Positions 15,341-22,491 of a stretch of DNA of 23,858 nucleotides are shown piece after piece (positions within the stretch are counted from its first letter, which is position 1; each line of letters starts with the position of its first letter). The translations under genes and the position numbers were made by a program. Under the pieces are notes generated by a model, which was not told the DNA's origin, searched no databases, and saw nothing but the letters and a program-made list of their open reading frames with translations. The DNA is taken from contig CAKULV010000046.1 of NCBI GenBank assembly GCA_934667425.1, positions 1 to 23,858 of the forward strand, given 5' to 3'. The DNA comes from an uncultured Kiritimatiellota bacterium (GTDB lineage: Bacteria; Verrucomicrobiota; Kiritimatiellia; RFP12; UBA1067).

Positions 15341-15421
15341 ACCCCTTGATAGGGCATCCCTTCGCGGACAACCTTCGGCCGGGGGATACTGTCGCGACTG
15401 CTGTCGCTAAATCATAAAAAC

Positions 15422-15436
15422 GGGGGGGGGGGGGGG
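15422..15436 (+). repeat. Homopolymer G15 tract upstream of rightward promoter
   Basis: Fifteen consecutive G, 29 bases upstream of the rightward -35 box and two bases before TTTATTGCAA. It is the counterpart of the G10 tract in the mirror arm, and the length difference fits replication slippage. The exact count may also be affected by sequencing error. Confidence 0.95.
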
Positions 15437-15438
15437 CG

Positions 15439-15448
15439 TTTATTGCAA
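15439..15448 (+). promoter_or_regulatory. TTTATTGCAA element, rightward copy
   Basis: Same ten bases as at 15203-15212, again exactly 17 bases before the -35 box. Here the palindrome extends to ATTGCAAT. Confidence 0.55.
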
Positions 15449-15465
15449 TTAACGTGAAATTTCGC

Positions 15466-15495
15466 TTGGCTCCGGAAATCAGGTTGTGATATAAT
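15466..15495 (+). promoter_or_regulatory. Rightward promoter of the beta-helix/glycosidase operon
   Basis: -35 TTGGCT (15466-15471), 18-base spacer, extended -10 TGATATAAT (15487-15495). The core TTGTGATATAATACG differs by one base from the ATPase promoter core. An AAAGGAG ribosome site follows at 15521-15527. Confidence 0.75.
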
Positions 15496-15544
15496 ACGAA
15501 CCAGAAAAAAACAGCGAAGGAAAGGAGTCCGTCCCGCATATGGG

Positions 15545-18500
15545 ATGGTAGCGCAAATGAATGCAAAACTGATAGTCAAAGCGTTTTTCGTGTCGGCGTT
15601 CGCCTTGACGGGTGTGCGGCTGTCGGCCGAGACGCGGGTTGTCGATAAACTCAACGGACCGTATTTTTCGGTTCAGGAAGCCGTGGATGCGGCATCCGAA
15701 GGCGATACCGTCTTCATCAGGAACGGTGTCCATGATGTGGGCGGCGCATTGGACGGCTTCTCGACGCCGATGTCGAACCGCGTCTACGTCGCGAAGTCCC
15801 TCACGCTCGTCGGCGAGTCGAAGGAGGACGCGATCATCAAGGGGGCCTACGCGACGGAAGAGGTTGACGACAAGGGCCTCGGCTGCGGTGCGAACGCCGT
15901 GCGCTGTCTCGGCATCAATGCGGACAACGTCGTCGTCTCGAACCTTACGCTCACGGGCGGCGCGACGCACAGCACGTCCGCCGGAAACGACAAGGAGGAG
16001 AACAACGGCGGCGGTGTCTACGTGGCGAACGGCAAGAGGGGCATTGTTGTCGTCGATTGCATCGTCTCCAACAACGTCGCCCGTCGTGCGGGTGCGCTGC
16101 GCTACGCCAACGACGGTGCGGCCAATCACGGCAACTGCCTTCTCGTGCGCACATGGATCCACGCCAACAAGGCGCTAGACCGCGATCCCGCCGTGCGCGG
16201 ATGTCTCGCGGCGTTCTGCCTCTTCACGGGGCATTACAGCAGCTCCAGCCTCTCCTATGCGGTGACGTTCGTGAACTGCACGTTCGCGGACGGCTTCGGG
16301 CGCAACCACAGCGGCAGCGCGGACGTGGCGGGCTACAACTGCCTCTTCGCCGACACGTGGTTCAAGGACGAGAACGCGGTGGATCAGGCCCCGGCCGCCG
16401 CGCAGTGGCACAACTGCGCGTTCAACAAGCAGGACGCCACCACGACCTCGACGACGAACGCGGCCTGCGTCTTCAACCCCGGCTATGACCTCTTCATGGC
16501 GCCGCCGCTCGCCGACTACCGCCTCCATGACGGCGCGATGACAGTCATCGGCAAGGGCGACGCTTCGTTCCTCGATCAGATTCCCGAAGCATATCGGAAC
16601 ATCGACTTCTATGGCCATGCGGTCGATGCCGCGTCCGTGAGTCTCGGCTGTGCGCAGGAAGTCGTCGCACCGACCGGCGGCACGATCACGTTTGCCGGGC
16701 AGAGCGGGATGTCGGACGCGAAACAGCCGCTCGGCAGCTATGGCGTGAAGACGGATTGCGGTCTCTATTCCTTCAACGGACGGCCCCTTGGAAACTCGAA
16801 AGACCTGGGCTACGTCCGCACGATGGAGGGCCGCACGGTCGTTACGGTCACGCACGACCCGACGGAGGCGACCCTTCCTCCTCGGCAAAAGGGGCTTCAC
16901 TCGTTTGCCGCGTCGGGCGCGGACACGATGCGGCGCTTCGCGCAGATGGACGGCTCGTTTGCCCTGATGGCGCCGCCCGCCGGAAAGACGCTTACGCTTA
17001 CGCCCACGTTCAACGATGCCGTCCTTACGGTCGATCGCGCCTCCACGTCCGAAAATCCGGATGGGACGGAAGACGCGCCCTATGCGAGCATTCAGGCGGC
17101 GATTGACAAAGTTGCTTCGGGAAAGTTCGCGACGATTCGCGTCAAGGCGGGCGTCTACGACAACGATGCGGGACGCTTGGCCAACAACCTCACGAACCGA
17201 ATCTTCTCGAATGGCCGCAAGGTGAGGCTCGTCTCGGTGGACGGACGCGGCAAGGCCGTTCTGCTTGGTGCTCCCGATCCGAGCGTCGCACTCGATGCTT
17301 GGCCGTTTGGCTGCGGGGCGGGCGCGATGCGGTGCGCGGTCCTGCAGGACGGATGCGCTATTCAGGGCTTTGCCTTGACGCGCGGCTACTCGAACACGAA
17401 CGCCGACAACACGGGCCGTCGCGGCGGCGCACTCTGGCTGAACCAGGGCGCGGCGGCGCTCGACTGCGTCATCACGAACAACGTAGGCTGGCAGGGCGTC
17501 GCGATCAACGGAGCGGAATCCGGCCTGGCGCCGTCGGCGTTTGCCCTGCGGTGCTACATCGCCGACAATGCGTCCATCTCGACAAACAAGACAGGCGCAC
17601 TGGATCGGGTTGGGGGCATCGTTCGTTCGACGACCGTTGGCTCGTCGATCTTCTACAACAACCACGGTGCGAATTTCGGAGCATACGAGCGGCAGTACAC
17701 ATTTCAGACGACACTCGTTTCGGATGCGGCAGGTTCAGACAGCGGCAACCTGCTCAATGGCGCGTGGTGCGTGAACGCCGTCATCCTCGCGCAGACGGGC
17801 AAACTCAACAGGCCGATCCTGTTCGGCGGCGTCTACCAGATGCCCCCCAACACAAATGGCGACATTCAGAAAGCGGCCTCGTCCTCGTTCGTGAACGCCG
17901 ATCCCCTTCTGGCCGATCCGGCGTACGGCGACTTCCGCCTGGGCGCTACCTCGCCCGCGCGCACGTGCGGCGTGACGGCGCACGATGACTTTACGGATTC
18001 GACCAAGGCGGCGTACTACATGTTCGGCGCGACGGACTTCTTCGGCAACGTCTTCCGCCTGTTCGACGGCAAGCCCGTCTGCGGCGCGGTCGACCTCTAT
18101 GCGCCGACGGTCGTCCTGAACGGCGAGACGACGGTGCTGGGCGCGTCGTCGCCAGAACGCACGTTCACCTATACGAGCGCAGGCGACGATCCGCATCCGT
18201 GGCTCGGTCTTGAGGTGACGGAGAACGGCATCGTCACGACGAACGAGACGAAGAGCTTCACCTACACGGTGCCGGACTCGTTGGACAACCCGTATGCCCT
18301 GACGATTCGCGACCTCTACGACTCGAACTGGTACGTGAGCGATGCGGATGGCGACGACGCGAATGCGGGGTCGTCCGCCGCGCCGAAGAAGACGCTCAAG
18401 GGTGCGCTTCAGTACGCGGTCGCGGGCGACACGGTACACGTCGCGGCGGGTACGTATGCGACCGAGACGATGACGCAGACGAAGCACTTCGGCAATTTCG

Positions 18501-19786
18501 GCAGCGCGGCGTACACGCACAAGGCGCGCGCCGTCGTGCCGGCGGGCGTATCCGTCCTCGGCGCGGGCGCGGACAAGACATTTATCGTCGGCGAGGCCGA
18601 TCCGAATGCGGCTGCCTCGAACAAGGGCTGCGGACCGGCGGCCGTCCGCTGCGTCGCGCTCGCGAAGGGTGCGCGGATTTCAGGCTTCACGCTGACGGGC
18701 GGGCGCACGGACGTCGGAACGGATACGGCCAACAACGACGACGACTTCCACGGCGGCGGCGTGCTGGCCGAGTACAGCACGACGGAGAGCGAACTGGCGC
18801 TCGTCACGGACTGCATCATCTCGAACTGCGTCGCGCGGCGCGGCGGAGGCGGCTTCTACGGCGTCTACAACCGCGTCCGCTTCCTGGACAACAGCATCAT
18901 CCAGAGCGGCAACGGTCCGGCCGCGCGCGGCGATGGCGGCGTGTCGTGCCGCCTCGTCAACTGCCTCATTGACCGCAATCAGGGTTGGGCGACGGTCTAT
19001 GACGTGGCGGCGCTCAACTGCACGTTCGGTGCGGACAACGCGCAGGACGACAGTACGCAGGGTAGCGTGAAAGACGGCATGAGCATCATCGTCAACGCGA
19101 AGGAGATTCGCAATTGCCTTATTCTCGGCACGAAGACGGCGGGCGGGAAGAGCCTGTCGTTCATCAACTGCGTCTTCACTCCGCAGACGGAGGCGAACCT
19201 GAAAAAGGCGTCCGACACGCAGCCCACTGTGGACGCAAGCTGCGTCGCGACGGATGATCTGTCGGTGGACGCGAACCTGTCGCCGGTCATAGGCGCGAAC
19301 GCGGCGGTCGATGCGGTCGATGCGGCTGGCTATGACGCGGAGAAATGGGGCAGTCTCGACGTTTACGGGAATCCGCGCGTGATGAACGGCAATCGGCTGG
19401 ACGTCGGCGCGGTCGAGGCCGACTGGCGGCCGACCTACTCGAAGAAGATCGGCAAGCGGTTCTCCGTCACGGCGGTCGATCCGGCGGTGGAGCTGGTCGA
19501 TGACGGCGTGAAGATCCCGGCTGGTGCGTCGCTTGCGGCGACGGTCGGGCGCGCGGGACGCGCGAACGGCGCGTATGTCCTGAAGGCGACGGTCGCGGAA
19601 GGCGCGACGTGCGCGGTCACGCGGGACGGCGATGCGGCGGCGACGCTGACGGCTGGCGCGAACGCGGTGCGGTATGCGACGGGCGAGACGGGGCTTTCGG
19701 ACTTCGTCTTCACGGCGGACGCGCTTGGCCCGACGGTGCTGTCGTCGATCGAAGCCGAAATGGGCACATTGGTGATCCTGCGGTAG
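15545..19786 (+). CDS. Giant secreted right-handed beta-helix protein with three repeat modules
   Basis: 1,413 residues. The signal peptide includes MNAKLIVKAFFVSAFALTGV. Three modules of about 430-465 residues begin near 31, 495 and 928, each opening with a DUF1565-like segment (YFSVQEAVDAASEGDTVFI; YASIQAAIDKVASGKFATIR; KKTLKGALQYAVAGDTVHVA), then a Cys-bracketed GCGxxAxRC motif at 113, 589 and 1028, then GFxLTxG and NCxF/DCxI parallel beta-helix turns. Such proteins bind or cleave polysaccharides, but no catalytic triad was recognised. The C-terminus ends GTLVILR, matching the divergent protein. The start is uncertain: AAAGGAG is 17 bases before ATG 15545, and ATG 15540 gives only a three-codon frame; ATG 15557 gives a more usual signal peptide. 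First gene of a three-gene operon with two glycosidases, so probably a surface glycan-binding or lyase-like component. Confidence 0.87.
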   Translation: MVAQMNAKLIVKAFFVSAFALTGVRLSAETRVVDKLNGPYFSVQEAVDAASEGDTVFIRNGVHDVGGALDGFSTPMSNRVYVAKSLTLVGESKEDAIIKGAYATEEVDDKGLGCGANAVRCLGINADNVVVSNLTLTGGATHSTSAGNDKEENNGGGVYVANGKRGIVVVDCIVSNNVARRAGALRYANDGAANHGNCLLVRTWIHANKALDRDPAVRGCLAAFCLFTGHYSSSSLSYAVTFVNCTFADGFGRNHSGSADVAGYNCLFADTWFKDENAVDQAPAAAQWHNCAFNKQDATTTSTTNAACVFNPGYDLFMAPPLADYRLHDGAMTVIGKGDASFLDQIPEAYRNIDFYGHAVDAASVSLGCAQEVVAPTGGTITFAGQSGMSDAKQPLGSYGVKTDCGLYSFNGRPLGNSKDLGYVRTMEGRTVVTVTHDPTEATLPPRQKGLHSFAASGADTMRRFAQMDGSFALMAPPAGKTLTLTPTFNDAVLTVDRASTSENPDGTEDAPYASIQAAIDKVASGKFATIRVKAGVYDNDAGRLANNLTNRIFSNGRKVRLVSVDGRGKAVLLGAPDPSVALDAWPFGCGAGAMRCAVLQDGCAIQGFALTRGYSNTNADNTGRRGGALWLNQGAAALDCVITNNVGWQGVAINGAESGLAPSAFALRCYIADNASISTNKTGALDRVGGIVRSTTVGSSIFYNNHGANFGAYERQYTFQTTLVSDAAGSDSGNLLNGAWCVNAVILAQTGKLNRPILFGGVYQMPPNTNGDIQKAASSSFVNADPLLADPAYGDFRLGATSPARTCGVTAHDDFTDSTKAAYYMFGATDFFGNVFRLFDGKPVCGAVDLYAPTVVLNGETTVLGASSPERTFTYTSAGDDPHPWLGLEVTENGIVTTNETKSFTYTVPDSLDNPYALTIRDLYDSNWYVSDADGDDANAGSSAAPKKTLKGALQYAVAGDTVHVAAGTYATETMTQTKHFGNFGSAAYTHKARAVVPAGVSVLGAGADKTFIVGEADPNAAASNKGCGPAAVRCVALAKGARISGFTLTGGRTDVGTDTANNDDDFHGGGVLAEYSTTESELALVTDCIISNCVARRGGGGFYGVYNRVRFLDNSIIQSGNGPAARGDGGVSCRLVNCLIDRNQGWATVYDVAALNCTFGADNAQDDSTQGSVKDGMSIIVNAKEIRNCLILGTKTAGGKSLSFINCVFTPQTEANLKKASDTQPTVDASCVATDDLSVDANLSPVIGANAAVDAVDAAGYDAEKWGSLDVYGNPRVMNGNRLDVGAVEADWRPTYSKKIGKRFSVTAVDPAVELVDDGVKIPAGASLAATVGRAGRANGAYVLKATVAEGATCAVTRDGDAAATLTAGANAVRYATGETGLSDFVFTADALGPTVLSSIEAEMGTLVILR

Positions 19787-19801
19787 GTGCAGGGAGGGAA
19801 C

Positions 19802-22405
19802 ATGCTGCGCGTAAGGATTCTTGTTTCCGTTGTCCTGTTGGTGGCGGGTACGGTGTGGGGGACTGTGCCGGAGAGGAAGGAGACCGAACGCGCCGACGTT
19901 GTGCGGACTGTACCGTTTGATTGCGCGTTCACGGTCGCGGGCGCGACGAACGCGGCGGTTGGCGCGTTCGCCGTGCCGCCGGAGTCGGATCTGCGTCCGT
20001 GGCGCGTGCGCTACTCGTTCCGCTACCGCACGGCGGGCTTTGCGGGCGAGGGGCTGCGGCTCGTCACACAGGCCGTGTTCGACGGCGGTGCGCGGACGGA
20101 CAACTTGACGCCTGTCGTCCGCAACCTGAACTGGGATGCGGGGACGACCTACCGCTGCGGGGCGTCCAAAGACTGGAAGAAGGTCGATCTCGACGTCGAC
20201 TTCAAGAACGCGCTGCCGCCGGAGGTGCGCGTCGTCTGTGAGGGGCAGGTCGCGACGGGACGCGTCGAGTTTGCCGACTTGGCGGTCGCGCTCGTCCTGA
20301 AGCCGCGCCATCGGCTTACGGGCGGTGAATTTCCGCTTGAAGGCGGGAATGTGCTGAAGCACGTCTTCTTCGCCGAGACGGGCACCGTCCACATCGCGCT
20401 CGCCGATCCGGCGCACGTCGTCCGCGCGGCTGTCCGCATCCGCGACGCCGAGGGGCGTCCCGTCGGCACGACGCGCGCGCTCGCCGCCGTCGATGCGGTG
20501 ACGCTCACGGGGCGCGGATACTACACGTTGGAAGTCGCCGCGTCGTATGCGGACGGCACGAAGGTGACGACGACGGGTTCGGTCGCCGTGCTGGGGTCGG
20601 CACTCTCCGCCGCGCAGACGTCGGGTTCGCGCTTCGGCGCGATGATCGTCAACGGCGGCGCGGGGGCGTTCACGCGCGCGCTCGGCAGCCGCTGGGACTG
20701 GCGGTTCTTCTTCCGCGGCCAGGACAACGCCGCGCGCGTCGGTCCGCAGTTCGGCGACGGGGCGATCTACGCGGGCCACCAGTCGCCGATCTACCCGGAG
20801 GCGATGGACCCGGCGCACGTCGGGAAAGGCGGCATGTGGCCGGCGAAGGACTGGGAGGTCCAGCGCGCATTGACGCGGGCGTTCCTGGAGAAGAACCCCT
20901 GCTTCGCGGGCCGCCGCCTCTGCCTCGTCAACGAGCCGGACTTCAAGTGGCGCGGCACGATAGCCGAGATGGTGCGCGCCCACCGCGTCTTCGCCGAGGA
21001 AGTCCACCGCCTCTACCCGACGTGCGAAGTGCAGGGTCCCGCGTGCAGCCGCGTGAAGCCGGAGTACCTGCGCGCGCTGGGGAAGGAGGGATTCTTCGAC
21101 AGCATCGACGCCGTCAACATCCACGCCTACGTGGACGGCACGAAGCCGGAGGGCGCGTTCCACACAAAGCTGCGCGAGGGGATGGACGTCGTCCGCCGCG
21201 AGTTCGCGTGCGCGAAGCCCGTCTACGTCACCGAGTTCGGCTGGACGACGGAGAACGGCACGTGGCAGGAGCCGGTGAGCGAGCTCACCCAGGCGCGCTA
21301 CCTGACGCGCTCGTGCACGTTCATCGCCGCCGAGGACATCCGCGCGGCGGTCTGGTTCTGCGACTTCTACGTCGCGCGCAACTACGGCGAGGGCGGGTTC
21401 TCTATGCTGCGGCTCGGCAACGACTGCATCTCGCCGAAGCCGGCGGTCGCCGCGTTCGCGACGCTCGTGCGCAACCTGTCGGACGTGCAGGGTCGGATGC
21501 GCGCGCAGATGATCGGTCCGGATACGTGGCTCGCGACGGGACGCCGCGCGGACGGCTCGGCCGTCACCCTCGTCTGGACGCGCACTGGCGAACGGGAGAT
21601 TTCTCTGCCGGTGCACACCGTGCGGGCGGAGAGCTTCCTGGGCACACCCGTTGCGCTCGGCAACACGACGCTGCGCGTCTCCGAATCGCCGACATACCTC
21701 TTCGGCAATGAGACGTACGAAAGTCCTGAATGGGTCGCACCGCCGGTGGACGCGGCGAAGCCGGTCGTCGTCGCACCGGACGAATATCCGCTCGGCCTTA
21801 CGGGCACGGGCTGGAAGTGCCGCGACAACCTGCAGACCCCGATTCTGCCCGACCGCTGCTGGGCGGGCGACGCGGCGGCGCGTCTGCCCAAAGTGCGCGT
21901 CGCCTATTCGTCCGAAGGGCTGATCTTCAACGTGGACGTCTACGACACGAAGCACGAGCAGCCGTATGCGCAGGAGCGGCTTATGGAGGGCGATGCCGTC
22001 ACGGTCGCCGTCGATGTCGACCGGGGGCTGGACTGGCAGCCGAACGCGCACATCACGAGCTTCAAGGGGCACCGCGCGTTCGAGTACACGGTCGCGTTGC
22101 GGGACGACGGCAAGCGGGAGGCCTGGCGGCGCAACGCCTGGGACTTCGACATCCGTCCGAACGCGCCGGTCGTCGTCTTCAACGGCGTCACGCGCATCCG
22201 CAGCGACCTGACGCGCTACATGATCTGGCTCACGTGGCCGCGCCTCGGGATGGAAGGTCCGCCGCCGCCCGGCACGAAGTTCGGCATCGCCGTCTCGGTG
22301 AGCGACCTGACGGACGGGAAGCGGAAGACGTACGACCTCTTCGGCGGCATCACCGGCGCGCCCGACCCGACGAAGTACGGCACATTCGTCTGCGAAGGCA
22401 AGTAA
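19802..22405 (+). CDS. Secreted clan GH-A glycoside hydrolase (GH39/GH5-like) with C-terminal CBM-like domain
   Basis: 867 residues with a signal peptide (MLRVRILVSVVLLVAGTVWG). A beta-sandwich-rich N-terminal part (about 30-270) precedes a TIM barrel. The acid/base Glu378 is in CLVNEPDFKW and the nucleophile Glu478 in YVTEFGW; the NEP/TEFGW pair 100 residues apart is the clan GH-A signature for retaining hydrolysis. After residue about 640 comes a CBM9/DOMON-like beta-sandwich (VRVAYSSEGLIFNVDVYDTK; GDAVTVAVDVDRG). The substrate cannot be fixed from sequence; GH39, GH5 or an unclassified family are all possible. The start at 19802 has GGGAGGG just upstream; a GTG at 19787 is less likely. It begins 15 bases after the beta-helix gene stop, so it is co-transcribed and probably acts on the same glycan outside the cytoplasm. 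Confidence 0.88.
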   Translation: MLRVRILVSVVLLVAGTVWGTVPERKETERADVVRTVPFDCAFTVAGATNAAVGAFAVPPESDLRPWRVRYSFRYRTAGFAGEGLRLVTQAVFDGGARTDNLTPVVRNLNWDAGTTYRCGASKDWKKVDLDVDFKNALPPEVRVVCEGQVATGRVEFADLAVALVLKPRHRLTGGEFPLEGGNVLKHVFFAETGTVHIALADPAHVVRAAVRIRDAEGRPVGTTRALAAVDAVTLTGRGYYTLEVAASYADGTKVTTTGSVAVLGSALSAAQTSGSRFGAMIVNGGAGAFTRALGSRWDWRFFFRGQDNAARVGPQFGDGAIYAGHQSPIYPEAMDPAHVGKGGMWPAKDWEVQRALTRAFLEKNPCFAGRRLCLVNEPDFKWRGTIAEMVRAHRVFAEEVHRLYPTCEVQGPACSRVKPEYLRALGKEGFFDSIDAVNIHAYVDGTKPEGAFHTKLREGMDVVRREFACAKPVYVTEFGWTTENGTWQEPVSELTQARYLTRSCTFIAAEDIRAAVWFCDFYVARNYGEGGFSMLRLGNDCISPKPAVAAFATLVRNLSDVQGRMRAQMIGPDTWLATGRRADGSAVTLVWTRTGEREISLPVHTVRAESFLGTPVALGNTTLRVSESPTYLFGNETYESPEWVAPPVDAAKPVVVAPDEYPLGLTGTGWKCRDNLQTPILPDRCWAGDAAARLPKVRVAYSSEGLIFNVDVYDTKHEQPYAQERLMEGDAVTVAVDVDRGLDWQPNAHITSFKGHRAFEYTVALRDDGKREAWRRNAWDFDIRPNAPVVVFNGVTRIRSDLTRYMIWLTWPRLGMEGPPPPGTKFGIAVSVSDLTDGKRKTYDLFGGITGAPDPTKYGTFVCEGK

Positions 22406-22491
22406 TGGGCGGAAGCGTTCCTCCCGCGACTCTCCACTTGCCCCGCTAAGCGGCTCTGTGTTCAAACAAAAGGCAGGAAAGAATACATCAA

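Larger units (their letters stand above)
15180..15471. repeat. Mirrored regulatory module: two divergent, inverted copies
   Basis: Read outward from about 15310, both arms contain, in order, GGAGGGTCGCGC, a CGGCCGGG block, an ATAA(c)-A-rich stretch, a poly-G tract, TTTATTGCAA, 17 bases and a -35 box. The left arm has 50 bases and the right 81 between GGAGGGTCGCGC and poly-G, so the copies have diverged. Together they fill most of the 400-bp gap between the two operons; no gene is seen there. Confidence 0.75.

Noticed and set aside
18680..22465. A 1,261-codon minus-strand open frame
   Set aside because: It lies opposite the beta-helix and GH-A genes, is Arg-rich and low in complexity, and has no signal or domain; it is a composition artefact.
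22406..22491. Hairpin CCGCTAAGCGG as a terminator between the two glycosidase genes
   Set aside because: The stem is only four to five base pairs and no T-run follows.
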